Source: CALBPI01 sp038521865
GTDB taxonomy: Bacteria > Pseudomonadota > Gammaproteobacteria > Steroidobacterales > Woeseiaceae
Direction of reading: 5' to 3'
NCBI GenBank assembly: GCA_038521865.1
Contig: JBCBKO010000003.1
Coordinates: 310,001-374,000, forward strand
Length of the DNA: 64,000 bases
Part shown: positions 9,132 to 17,423 of the stretch, piece after piece
How positions within the stretch are numbered: the first letter of the stretch is position 1
Layout of the letters: each line of letters starts with the position of its first letter
Notes under the pieces: model-generated
The model's input: only the letters and a program-made list of their open reading frames with translations
Database searches by the model: none
What the model was told of the DNA's origin: nothing
Program-made: the position numbers and the translations under genes

Positions 9132-10514
9132 TTAGCCCGCGTCACGCAGGCTGGAACCTGCACCCATCACTTCGGCCAACGCATCGCGATAGCGCTGGAT
9201 GTCTTCATCGGTCTTGGTCTCCGTGGCGCAGACCAGCAACGCCGACCCAAGTTCCGGATAGAGCTCGGAGAGATCGAGCCCGCCCAACACGTCGCGCTCC
9301 GCAAGTGCCGCCAACACCGGAGCGACCGGTCGGTCAAACTGCAAGACCGCTTCGTGGAAAGTTGGACCCTCGAATCGACGACTCACGCCTGGGACGGTGC
9401 ACAGAGCATCCACCAGCTGGCGAGTGCGCGTGTGGCTGGAGGCCGCTACGCGTGCGAGCCCCTGCTCACCGAGCAATGACAGATACATGGTCGCCGCAGT
9501 CACCATCAGACCTTGGTTTGTACAAATGTTCGAGGTCGCTTTCGAACGCCGGATGTGCTGCTCGCGAGCCTGCAGCGTCAGCGTGAACCCGGCCTTGCCG
9601 TCGAGGTCCTGCGTACGCCCGACGATGCGGCCTGGCAGTTGACGCACCATCGACTGACGCGTGGTCATGAATCCGAAGTAAGGTCCGCCGGACGAGAGCG
9701 GTACGCCGAGTGGTTGGCCTTCGCCGCACACGATATCAGCACCGTTATCACCCCACTGTCCTGGGGGCTTGAGCAGCGCGAGCGCAGTTGGGTTGACCAC
9801 CGCGATCACCAGCGCACCCACAGCGTGGGCAGCATCGGTTAGCGCATCAACGTCTTCGATCGCCCCAAAGAAATTCGGCTGTGAAATCACGACCGCAACA
9901 GGCGCCTCGTCACCACCAACCAATGACGCTGCATCGGCAAGTCCGCGCTCGCGATCGAAATCTGCCATTTCGAAGCGCAAACCCTGCGTTCCGGCAATGG
10001 CCTCAGCGACTTTCATATACGTCGGGTTGGAACCACCCGCGAACACGACTCGACGCGACTTCGATTTGCGGTTGGCGCGCACTGCCATCAATGCCGCCTC
10101 TGCGACCGCCGAAGCGCCGTCATACAACGAGGCATTACTCGCCTCCATACCCGTCAAACTCGCGATCATCGATTGGAATTCATAGATAACCTGCAACGTA
10201 CCCTGGCTGGCCTCCGCCTGATATGGCGTGTAGGCACTGTAGAACTCGCCGCGCGTGGTCAATTGCCAGACTGCCGCAGGAATATGGTGTTCGTAAGCGC
10301 CTGCGCCAATGAATGACAGTGCGCTCGCATCTTGTGCTGCGCGATCGTGCATGAGCCGAGTCACCTGCATCTCATTCATCGGTGCCGGAACACCCTCGAG
10401 ACCTTCGATGCGAAGAGACTCTGGGATCTCGTCGAACAAATCGTCGATCGACTCTGCGCCAATCGCCTCGAGCATCTCAGCGATGTCGGCTTCAGTATGG
10501 GGGATAAAAGGCAT
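9132..10514 (-). CDS. gcvPA: glycine dehydrogenase (decarboxylating) subunit 1
   Basis: 460 residues, usual for the N-terminal half of split P-protein. It pairs with GcvPB to form the heterotetrameric decarboxylase. Family features: MPFIPHTEADIAEMLEAIG start, SFIGAGAYEHHIPAAVW, and TPYQAEASQGTLQ. ATG 10514 is chosen because GGAGCAACAGC directly precedes it; the open frame upstream overlaps gcvH. The split PA/PB form contrasts with the single-chain GcvP of E. coli and is common in other gammaproteobacteria and thermophiles. Confidence 0.95.
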   Translation of the reverse strand: MPFIPHTEADIAEMLEAIGAESIDDLFDEIPESLRIEGLEGVPAPMNEMQVTRLMHDRAAQDASALSFIGAGAYEHHIPAAVWQLTTRGEFYSAYTPYQAEASQGTLQVIYEFQSMIASLTGMEASNASLYDGASAVAEAALMAVRANRKSKSRRVVFAGGSNPTYMKVAEAIAGTQGLRFEMADFDRERGLADAASLVGGDEAPVAVVISQPNFFGAIEDVDALTDAAHAVGALVIAVVNPTALALLKPPGQWGDNGADIVCGEGQPLGVPLSSGGPYFGFMTTRQSMVRQLPGRIVGRTQDLDGKAGFTLTLQAREQHIRRSKATSNICTNQGLMVTAATMYLSLLGEQGLARVAASSHTRTRQLVDALCTVPGVSRRFEGPTFHEAVLQFDRPVAPVLAALAERDVLGGLDLSELYPELGSALLVCATETKTDEDIQRYRDALAEVMGAGSSLRDAG

Positions 10515-10531
10515 GCTGTTGCTCCGTTCGA

Positions 10532-10927
10532 TTAGTCGTCGAGACTGTCGAGAAATTCCTGATAAGCATCGGCGCTCATCAGCTGCTCCAGGGCGGAGCG
10601 ATCCGAGGGCGTAATTCGGGCAATCCAACCATCGCCGTAGGGGTCTTCATTGACCTTTTCCGGAGCATCAGCAAGTGCCTCGTTGACCGCTACCACTTCG
10701 GCCTCTAAGGGCGAGTAGACATCTGAAGCCGCCTTGACTGACTCGACAACCGCGACGCCATCACCTGCAGTCAGGCTCTGCCCGACCTCAGGTAGTTCCA
10801 CATAAACGAGGTCACCGAGCGCTTCCTGCGCATGCTGAGTGATACCGAGGATCACACTTCCGTCGTCTTCAAGACGCAGCCATTCATGCTCTTCCGTATA
10901 AACCAAATCACCAGGTACTTCTGACAT
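10532..10927 (-). CDS. gcvH: glycine cleavage system H protein
   Basis: 131 residues, full length. Carries the aminomethyl intermediate on lipoyl-lysine between the P, T and L proteins. The lipoylated residue is K65 in VAVVESVKAASDVYSP, the family signature, preceded by the hammerhead-fold segment TEEHEWLRLEDDGS. Lies between gcvT (24 nt gap) and gcvPA (17 nt gap) and is transcribed with them from the riboswitch-controlled leader. Confidence 0.96.
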   Translation of the reverse strand: MSEVPGDLVYTEEHEWLRLEDDGSVILGITQHAQEALGDLVYVELPEVGQSLTAGDGVAVVESVKAASDVYSPLEAEVVAVNEALADAPEKVNEDPYGDGWIARITPSDRSALEQLMSADAYQEFLDSLDD

Positions 10928-10951
10928 TGAGACGACGCTCCTGAAAAAGAA

Positions 10952-12046
10952 TTAAACCGAAACCAGAATTTTGCCTTTGCGCACGAACGGCGGGTTCACC
11001 ACGCTCGCCGCAAGCCGTCTGCCACGTACTTCAACCTCGACCCGCTCGGGCGAGTCCACTGCAATACGTGCCAACGCAATAGATCGCTCCAACGTAGGGG
11101 AAAACCCGCCGCTAGTGATTTCTCCAAGCTCCCCGCCTTCGGGGGCCAGAACCGTCTGATGATCTCTCACGACACCGCGGTCGAGTACGACAAGCCCGAC
11201 TAACTTACGAGCCGGGGTCTGTTCCTGCAGCGCGGCCTCACCGACGAAATCACGAGCGCCGGCGAAGTCGACCGTCCAGGAGAGGTTCGACTCGAGCGGC
11301 GAGGTAGATTCATCCATATCCGAACCATAAAGGTTCAAGCCCGCTTCCAGGCGAAGCGTATCCCGAGCACCTAGACCTGCGGGTGCGATGCCCGCCGCAG
11401 CCAGCGACGACCACGTGGCCGGTGCGTCGTTCGACGGCATGATGATTTCCCAACCATCTTCTCCGGTGTATCCCGTCCTCGCCACAAACCAGTCGCCGTC
11501 AAAGGCAGCGCGAAAGGGCTTCAAAGTTTGCACGCGCTCCTGCAACACTGACGGCAAAACACCCGCTGCCAGCTCGCGCGCACGCGGTCCCTGCACGGCA
11601 ATCATCGCAAGATCCGATCGCTCGCGAAGCGTCACCGCGAACGCCTCAGCAACCTGGGCCATCCATTCGAGGTCCTTATCGCGTGTCGCCGCATTCACCA
11701 CAAGCCGGTAGGCATCGCCACCCACCCAATACGCAATGAGATCATCGATGACGCCACCATCAGCGTTGAGCATGCAGGTGTAAATCGCCTGACCCTCAGT
11801 GGTGCACTTATTGATATCGTTGGCGAGCAGGCGTTCGAGAAAGGCCTTTGGCTGCCCCACTTCACCGGTGATATCGACCACCGTCATGTGCGATACGTCG
11901 AACATGCCAGCGGAGCGCCTCACGATGTGGTGCTCCTCAAGTTGCGAGCCATAGTGAAGCGGCATATCCCAGCCGCCAAAATCCACCATCTTCGCACCCG
12001 CCTCGACATGGGTCTGGTGCAAACAGGTCTTGGAAAGATTGGTCAT
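10952..12046 (-). CDS. gcvT: aminomethyltransferase (glycine cleavage T protein)
   Basis: 364 residues, matching E. coli GcvT (364). Transfers the methylene group from lipoyl-GcvH to tetrahydrofolate, releasing ammonia. Seen: GAKMVDFGGWDMPLHYGSQLEEH, the catalytic-aspartate region MFDVSHM, and the C-terminal beta-barrel GEITSGGFSPTL. ATG 12046 is preceded by GGAGCCTCTTG. The frame continues upstream to 12136 but that stretch is the riboswitch. First gene of gcvT-gcvH-gcvPA-gcvPB. Confidence 0.95.
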   Translation of the reverse strand: MTNLSKTCLHQTHVEAGAKMVDFGGWDMPLHYGSQLEEHHIVRRSAGMFDVSHMTVVDITGEVGQPKAFLERLLANDINKCTTEGQAIYTCMLNADGGVIDDLIAYWVGGDAYRLVVNAATRDKDLEWMAQVAEAFAVTLRERSDLAMIAVQGPRARELAAGVLPSVLQERVQTLKPFRAAFDGDWFVARTGYTGEDGWEIIMPSNDAPATWSSLAAAGIAPAGLGARDTLRLEAGLNLYGSDMDESTSPLESNLSWTVDFAGARDFVGEAALQEQTPARKLVGLVVLDRGVVRDHQTVLAPEGGELGEITSGGFSPTLERSIALARIAVDSPERVEVEVRGRRLAASVVNPPFVRKGKILVSV

Positions 12047-12089
12047 CAAGAGGCTCCGAGCAGGCGCTGAACACGAACCGCGACGAGCG

Positions 12090-12285
12090 CAGTTCAGCCC
12101 CTCTGTCCGTTGACCTGAGAGATCTGCCGCGACCAAAAGTGATGATCGCCGTCCCCTTCGGTGGGCAGTTTCGCTGCCGCTCTCCAGAGCCGATCAGATG
12201 CTGCAGTCCGGTGACCTGAGCGTTTCCGGGCAGGTTGCGCCTTCGGTGGTCAGCATGCGCTGACGCTCTCCCGCAGCATCGCTGG
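12090..12285 (-). promoter_or_regulatory. tandem glycine riboswitch
   Basis: On the minus strand two successive aptamers are visible just before gcvT. Aptamer 1 is closed by GATGCTGC (12280-12273) pairing with GCAGCATC (12204-12197) and holds GGGAGAGC, ACCACCGAAGG and CGCTCAGGTCACCGGAC. Aptamer 2 starts near 12190 and holds CTGGAGAGC, CCACCGAAGGGG, ATCTCTCAGGTC and GGACAGAGG. These are the conserved elements of glycine aptamers (GGAGAG, CCGAAGGGG-type, CUCAGG, GGAC). The known role is to switch on glycine cleavage genes when glycine is abundant. The expression platform would be the short stretch 12089-12047 next to the gcvT Shine-Dalgarno. I see no clear U-tract, so translational control is likelier than termination. 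Confidence 0.93.
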
Positions 12286-12347
12286 ATCGAAGCGAGAGGA
12301 TAGCGACAGCGCTGCGCGATTGCCAGTCCGGACCGATCGAAACGTCA

Positions 12348-12803
12348 CTAATCCAGAGGTAAAACCGTTGCGTTTTTCCGCTCGTTGATGACGAAGCTGG
12401 TATTTGCTGAGGCAACACCTCGACCAGCGAGCAGTGATTTAGTCAGGAATTGCTCAAAGTGACCCATATCACGGGCGACCACTTTCAACAGATAGTCGTA
12501 CTGGCCACTCAACGCGTGGCATTCGAGGATCTGCTCGGAGCTCGCCACCAACGATTCGAACTTCTTGAGCGTTTTCGGCAGATGGTCCTCCATCGAAACG
12601 TGAACGAAGCCAAGTATGTGCAGACCAAGTGCCGCCCGTTCGAGGAGCGTTACACGTTCACGAATAACACCGGCAGCCTCGAGCTTTTGCACCCGTCGCA
12701 AACAAGGCGATGTCGACAACCCGACCGTTTCAGCCAACTTCTGATTGGAGATGCGTGCATCCCGTTGAAGGATCGAAAGAATCTTGCTGTCATAACTGTC
12801 CAT
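12348..12803 (-). CDS. Lrp/AsnC-family transcriptional regulator
   Basis: 151 residues. N-terminal winged helix-turn-helix (residues 2-60: DSKILSILQRDARISNQKLAETVG, then TSPCLRRVQKLEAAGVI) and a C-terminal RAM domain with the ligand-binding GQYDYLLKVVARD. The family forms octamers that sense amino acids. It is divergent from phenylalanine hydroxylase, with an AT-rich 110-nt region between, so control of that gene by an aromatic amino acid is a reasonable guess. It also sits immediately upstream of the gcv leader. In E. coli, Lrp activates gcv, so a role there cannot be excluded. Confidence 0.9.
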   Translation of the reverse strand: MDSYDSKILSILQRDARISNQKLAETVGLSTSPCLRRVQKLEAAGVIRERVTLLERAALGLHILGFVHVSMEDHLPKTLKKFESLVASSEQILECHALSGQYDYLLKVVARDMGHFEQFLTKSLLAGRGVASANTSFVINERKNATVLPLD

Positions 12804-12913
12804 TGGTGGTTTCTATCATATTTAGTGGATTTATTGGTGAATAATTGCGCTTTATGTCCGTTTATGAGCATTTTCCGCAATCCCAAGCCACACTGCTGAA
12901 GTACAATTAAGTG

Positions 12914-13705
12914 ATGAAGATAGTTAGTGAATCCACGACATCGTACGTAGCACACACACCACTTGACGATGGGCACATTGCTTACAGCGATGCTGAGCAT
13001 CAGGTCTGGCAGACGCTAATCGAGCGACAACTCAAGCTATTGCCCGAACGTGCTTGCGAGGCGTTCATCAAAGCTGGAGAGACGATCGGATTCGGTAGCG
13101 AAATCCCGCAATGCGCCGAGATTTCGAACACCCTGCGGGCAGCTACAGGCTGGTCGGTCACTCCGGTACCGGCAATCATTCCCGCAGACGAGTTCTTCTC
13201 CCTGTTGGCTGAGAAGCAGTTTCCCGCCGCGTCTTTTATCCGACGACCAGAGGATCTCGACTATCTCGAAGAGCCGGATATATTCCACGAGCTGTTCGGT
13301 CATGCACCGCACCTGACCGATGACCGGTTTGCCCAGTTCACCCACGCCTACGGTATGGCGGGCCTCAAAGCCGATTCACGCGACCGCGAACTACTGGCTC
13401 GCTTGTACTGGTATACGACGGAATTCGGTCTTGTCCAATCGGATAAGGGCGTACGTGCATACGGGGCCGGGATTTGCTCCTCGCCCGGCGAGCTGATCTA
13501 CGCGGTCGAGAACAAGCGGCCAGACCGCAGGGCGTTCGATGTACTCGATGTACTGCGCACACCCTTCCGAATCGACACCTATCAGGACATCTATTACGTC
13601 ATTGACGATTTCGACACGCTATTCGAGTTGGCTTACACCGATCTTTCGGATCTAATGCGTCAGGCAAAACGCTTGGGTGACTTCAAGCCGTCGTGGGAAC
13701 GGTAG
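12914..13705 (+). CDS. phhA: phenylalanine 4-monooxygenase
   Basis: 263 residues, the size of bacterial single-domain phenylalanine hydroxylases (no ACT domain). Hydroxylates phenylalanine to tyrosine with a pterin cofactor and non-haem iron. Iron ligands are H125 and H130 in PDIFHELFGHAPHL, with the third, a glutamate, in LYWYTTEFGLV. A GTG sits directly before the ATG at 12914; ATG is preferred. No pterin dehydratase (phhB) gene follows. The 3' end overlaps the convergent ATP-grasp gene by 23 nt. The divergent Lrp-type regulator is its probable controller. Confidence 0.95.
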   Translation: MKIVSESTTSYVAHTPLDDGHIAYSDAEHQVWQTLIERQLKLLPERACEAFIKAGETIGFGSEIPQCAEISNTLRAATGWSVTPVPAIIPADEFFSLLAEKQFPAASFIRRPEDLDYLEEPDIFHELFGHAPHLTDDRFAQFTHAYGMAGLKADSRDRELLARLYWYTTEFGLVQSDKGVRAYGAGICSSPGELIYAVENKRPDRRAFDVLDVLRTPFRIDTYQDIYYVIDDFDTLFELAYTDLSDLMRQAKRLGDFKPSWER

Positions 13706-14681
13706 TGCCACCGTCGGGCGCAGTCTCGCCTAACCCCAGCATCAACTGACGGCTAATTGCGGCGCGTTCCGCGGGAGATGCGGCGGCCGGACTCTTGCTC
13801 AGATGCTGGTCGATTGCACGAAACCGGGGCTTCAATCCTGCCCCGTTTGCTATCTGAATGTTGAGGCCAGGACGCGCGTTCATTTCCAACATGAGTGGTC
13901 CGAGATCTCGATCGATAACCAGATCGACACCAAGGTATCCAAGGCCCGAAACCTCAAACCCGAGCGCAGCAATCTCGAGTATCTGATCCCAATGTGGCAC
14001 GACATTATCGGCGATGGGTGAGAGCGTGTCCGGATGATCACCGACACGCTCATTGCCGCTAACAGCTCCCGATGTACGGCCGTTCGCAATGTCCACACCA
14101 GCGCCGACCGCACCTTGATGCAGATTAGCCTTGCCACCTGACCGACGCGTAGGCAATCGCACCATCGCCATGGCGGGATAGCCTTTATAAACGATGATTC
14201 GAATATCGGGGACCCCTTGATAGCTGATCGCATCGAACACGCTGTCGAACCGAACCCTGTACTCGACGAGCGCCGAGTCAGCACCACCCGTCAAACTAAA
14301 TTGCCCTGAGACAATATTGGAGACGTGAAAGAGTAACGCGGACTCCGACATCAATTCGCCGCTGATCAGTCGATAGTGATCCCCATAGCGCCCATCGACC
14401 ACGATAATCCCATCACCACCACTACCGTTGGCGGGCTTAACAACGAAACTCGACCGCTCCTCCAGTTTTTTTGGGAGCAGCAAGGCATCTGCCTGGCTTC
14501 GCGCAACAAAATACAACTCCGGTACGGCCATGCCCGCGTCGCTGGCCAGACGCTTGGTACGCACTTTGTCGTCGACACGCGGGTAGAGTCGACGAGGATT
14601 GAGCGGCATGATGAAGTCCGCGTTGCGCTCGTTAATGCCGAGAACACCGGCCGCACTCAGTGGTCGCCCCCAGAGCCTCAC
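13683..14681 (-). CDS. alpha-L-glutamate ligase-like ATP-grasp protein
   Basis: 332 residues with an ATP-grasp core: KVRTKRLASDAGMAVPELY, SSFVVKPANGSGGDGIIVV (ATP-binding loop and lysine) and LGVDLVIDRDLGPLMLEMNARPG (metal-binding Asp/Glu/Asn). It resembles the RimK/alpha-L-glutamate-ligase-like group that is regularly encoded next to an inactive-transglutaminase 7TM protein, as here: its start overlaps the stop of that gene by 4 nt. Substrate unknown. An ATP-dependent zinc-protease-like third gene often accompanies this pair, but none is present in the window. Confidence 0.85.
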   Translation of the reverse strand: MRLWGRPLSAAGVLGINERNADFIMPLNPRRLYPRVDDKVRTKRLASDAGMAVPELYFVARSQADALLLPKKLEERSSFVVKPANGSGGDGIIVVDGRYGDHYRLISGELMSESALLFHVSNIVSGQFSLTGGADSALVEYRVRFDSVFDAISYQGVPDIRIIVYKGYPAMAMVRLPTRRSGGKANLHQGAVGAGVDIANGRTSGAVSGNERVGDHPDTLSPIADNVVPHWDQILEIAALGFEVSGLGYLGVDLVIDRDLGPLMLEMNARPGLNIQIANGAGLKPRFRAIDQHLSKSPAAASPAERAAISRQLMLGLGETAPDGGTTVPTTA

Positions 14682-16204
14682 TGGTCGCCACGCTCCAGCG
14701 CGCGAAACCGTTTTAATTCGAACAGTCGGTAACCGGTATAACGCCCGCTCAGCAAGACAAGCGCCAACACCGCTAGCAGCAGCTCCGGGAAAGTGAAGAT
14801 CAAATGCTCCAGGGCATTGTTGCCCATAACGAGGTACGCCAGCGCTGCGACTAACAAGCTACCGGCGCCGGCCTTTACCGCCTCTGCGGCGCCCCTCTCT
14901 TCCCAGATGATCGACATTCGCTCAATGGTCATCGCAATGATGACCATTGGGAACAACGCAACAGACAAGCCCGTCTCCAGTCCGAGCCGATGCGCAAGGA
15001 TACTAATCACCAGCATCAGGATGACCACAATAATCAGCACGGCGGTCAATCGTGGCACTAGCAATAATCGCAATCGCTCCAGCCCAAAACGAATAGCCAG
15101 GCCAAGGCCGGTAAGCAGCGTGAACAGAATGACACCTGCCAACAAGTCGGTCTCGCGAAATGCAATGGCGATCAACACCGGCATGAATGTGCCAAACGTC
15201 TGCACGCCGACAAAATTCCTCAACACCACCATGACCAATGCGCCGATGGGCACCATGAGCAACACCGAGTACACAGCTTGGGTCTGGATCGGTAACCCGA
15301 ACAACGAAAAGTCGAGCACCATCGACCCAGTTGAGGCGCTACGCTGCGACACGACGTTGAGGCTATCCAGTTGACTGCGACGGACAGCGAAGTTCAGCTC
15401 GAGATCGGACCCTCCCTGTACCACTGCCAACGGCTCAAAGCCACGCCACCACGGGTAGAAGTTGCGCGCCAGACCTTGCTGACCAGTGCGAGGATTGTAT
15501 GCTGACCATGAAACACCGTCGTGGACCTCAAGATAAGTACGCACCGAGGCATTGCGTTGCTCATCCGCCAGAAGAAGACCCCGGACCGGTCTCGCAGGTA
15601 CCCGGGCGAAAGCGAGCAATTCGACCAGTCGCTCTGTACGCCGCAAAGATCCGCTCAAACCGTCAAACAACAATTCTACGTTTGGTCCCGGCGAGGGGTC
15701 ATTGACCCTCTGAAGCAATTCCGCCACCAAAGTGTCGGCATCTGCAGATTGCTCCCGAACCTCGCCCATTAAAACGACCGCTGCTGTATTCAACGGCTCT
15801 TGGAGGACAGGTATTTCCGGGAAAGGTGGTGTCGTGTCCGCTTCCTCCACTGACGGATCGACAGACACCACCACTCGATAATACAGGCGCTGCTCTCCGC
15901 TCGCGCTGCGACGCGACCATCGCACAAGCCTGCCTCCATCCGCGTAACCGATGTTGAATCCGAAACGACCAGAAACGGAGTTCTCCGACAGCGTAGCGAA
16001 TCCACTGGTCAGCGCGGGCACTTTCAATTCGGCCTTAATCGGACCTGGGCGCGCGTCGAATCGTAATGACGCCTCGATTGTCCACGCCGTTCGCTCCGCA
16101 TCGGCAGTAAGCGGGAAGCCAAGCACTTGTACTTTGTAAAAGAACAACGACCCGCCCGCCAGAGCGCACAGGAATGCAATGATTCGTACCGGTCGATTGT
16201 TCAA
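14678..16204 (-). CDS. inactive-transglutaminase protein fused to seven transmembrane helices
   Basis: 508 residues. Topology: an N-terminal anchor (residues 8-27), a periplasmic domain to about residue 295 that corresponds to the transglutaminase-like part, then about seven membrane helices (residues 300-490, e.g. VYSVLLMVPIGALVMVVLRNF). The family is named for loss of the catalytic Cys in the transglutaminase fold, and none is visible here. The protein probably links periplasmic sensing or binding to the cytoplasmic ATP-grasp partner encoded immediately downstream. Biological role not established to my knowledge. The start overlaps the ubiH stop, placing the pair at the end of ygfB-pepP-ubiH. 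Confidence 0.85.
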   Translation of the reverse strand: MNNRPVRIIAFLCALAGGSLFFYKVQVLGFPLTADAERTAWTIEASLRFDARPGPIKAELKVPALTSGFATLSENSVSGRFGFNIGYADGGRLVRWSRRSASGEQRLYYRVVVSVDPSVEEADTTPPFPEIPVLQEPLNTAAVVLMGEVREQSADADTLVAELLQRVNDPSPGPNVELLFDGLSGSLRRTERLVELLAFARVPARPVRGLLLADEQRNASVRTYLEVHDGVSWSAYNPRTGQQGLARNFYPWWRGFEPLAVVQGGSDLELNFAVRRSQLDSLNVVSQRSASTGSMVLDFSLFGLPIQTQAVYSVLLMVPIGALVMVVLRNFVGVQTFGTFMPVLIAIAFRETDLLAGVILFTLLTGLGLAIRFGLERLRLLLVPRLTAVLIIVVILMLVISILAHRLGLETGLSVALFPMVIIAMTIERMSIIWEERGAAEAVKAGAGSLLVAALAYLVMGNNALEHLIFTFPELLLAVLALVLLSGRYTGYRLFELKRFRALERGDQ

Positions 16205-17421
16205 GACATCTCACTTAACGCGTCAACACCGCGCATGGTGGTCGCGTGACCAATGGCGAGTTGCTCGGCAAGCGAGCTGCTCTGGAACCACTGCATGCCA
16301 CGTCGACGCAGATCTGCGAAGGCACCCTGATCGCGCCCGAACAATCGATTGATGAAGTCCAAGCCAAACAACGTGGTCAGATTGTCAGCGCGCCGCGTCC
16401 TTCGATAACGACGCAGCCAGGGCGCATCACCGGGGTCACCGCGCGAATCGACCACCTCTTTCACGATGCCAGCAAGCGCCACCGCATCGGCAAAACCGAG
16501 GTTGGCGCCCTGCCCAGCTAACGGATGAATCGCGTGCGCTGCATCCCCGATCAGTGCGGTGCGAGGCGCGATTGGATCAGTGACATAGGCACTCTCTAAC
16601 GGAAACGAAATGACCGGTGATGTGGGTGAAAGCCGGCCAAGAACCTGGTCGCTCGCTTCGCTGACCGCTTCTGTAAACGCCTCCGCACTCATCGTTTGCA
16701 GTGCGCGCGCATGCTCCGGCAGCGTTGACCAGACTAAAGACACGCGCGCATCACGTAGCGGTAGCAATGCGAGCGGACCATCGGGCAGGAATCGCTGCAG
16801 CGCTGTGCGCTCATGGGCCAACTCAGGCATCAGCGTGGCAACGACCGCGCGTTGATGGTGGGACCATCGCCGCACGCCAAGGCCCAAACTCTGCCGTACG
16901 CGACTCTGGCGTCCATCGGCACCGATCAGCAACTCAGCCTCAAGCGTGTCTCCGGACAATGTCGTAACCCTGACCCCATCGTCGCGCGCCTCAATCTCCG
17001 CAACGCCATCAGCAAGCAACGACACGCCAGAGTCCGAAGCAAGATGCTCGAACAGGCCCGCCTGCAGTGCAGCAACGTCCGTCATGGCGCCGAGCGACTT
17101 TCGCCCAACACGATAAGCGGCAAATTCGATGCCGTCCGCCGCCCAATGGCCCGCGTCCCACACTCGCATGCGTTCATAGGGTGCAAGGGCGAACTCGGGC
17201 AGAGAAGACAGTATGCCGATGCTATCGAAAAAGCCCGTCGACGCAGGAGTCATCGCAATCACCCGCAGCCCCGACTCGGTCGGCATCTGGATATCCCGAG
17301 TTGCCGGATCGCAGACCGTCACCTGGACCCGAGGCGCCGCTTTGCGTATTGCCGCAGCAGCTGCAAGACCCACGGGTCCAGCCCCTGCAACAATCACTCG
17401 CGGTTCTGCTCGGACCGCCAT
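16201..17421 (-). CDS. ubiH: ubiquinone biosynthesis FAD-dependent hydroxylase, UbiH type
   Basis: 406 residues. Aromatic-ring flavin monooxygenase of ubiquinone biosynthesis. FAD motifs: GAGPVGLAAAAAI near residue 12, the LLIGADGRQSRVRQSLG DG motif, and LIGDAAHAIHPLAGQGANLGFADA, which is the UbiH/UbiF/COQ6 signature. The UbiH assignment (rather than UbiI or UbiF) relies on its place after pepP and ygfB, as in E. coli. A second paralogue is not in the window. Gap to pepP is 2 nt. Confidence 0.88.
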   Translation of the reverse strand: MAVRAEPRVIVAGAGPVGLAAAAAIRKAAPRVQVTVCDPATRDIQMPTESGLRVIAMTPASTGFFDSIGILSSLPEFALAPYERMRVWDAGHWAADGIEFAAYRVGRKSLGAMTDVAALQAGLFEHLASDSGVSLLADGVAEIEARDDGVRVTTLSGDTLEAELLIGADGRQSRVRQSLGLGVRRWSHHQRAVVATLMPELAHERTALQRFLPDGPLALLPLRDARVSLVWSTLPEHARALQTMSAEAFTEAVSEASDQVLGRLSPTSPVISFPLESAYVTDPIAPRTALIGDAAHAIHPLAGQGANLGFADAVALAGIVKEVVDSRGDPGDAPWLRRYRRTRRADNLTTLFGLDFINRLFGRDQGAFADLRRRGMQWFQSSSLAEQLAIGHATTMRGVDALSEMS

Positions 17422-17423
17422 GA

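Noticed and set aside
12053..12136. N-terminal extension of gcvT
   Set aside because: Encoded by the second riboswitch aptamer; no family match.
12902..12914. TACAAT just before phhA as a leaderless promoter
   Set aside because: No -35 element at 16-18 nt, and no sigma-54 pattern; left unassigned.
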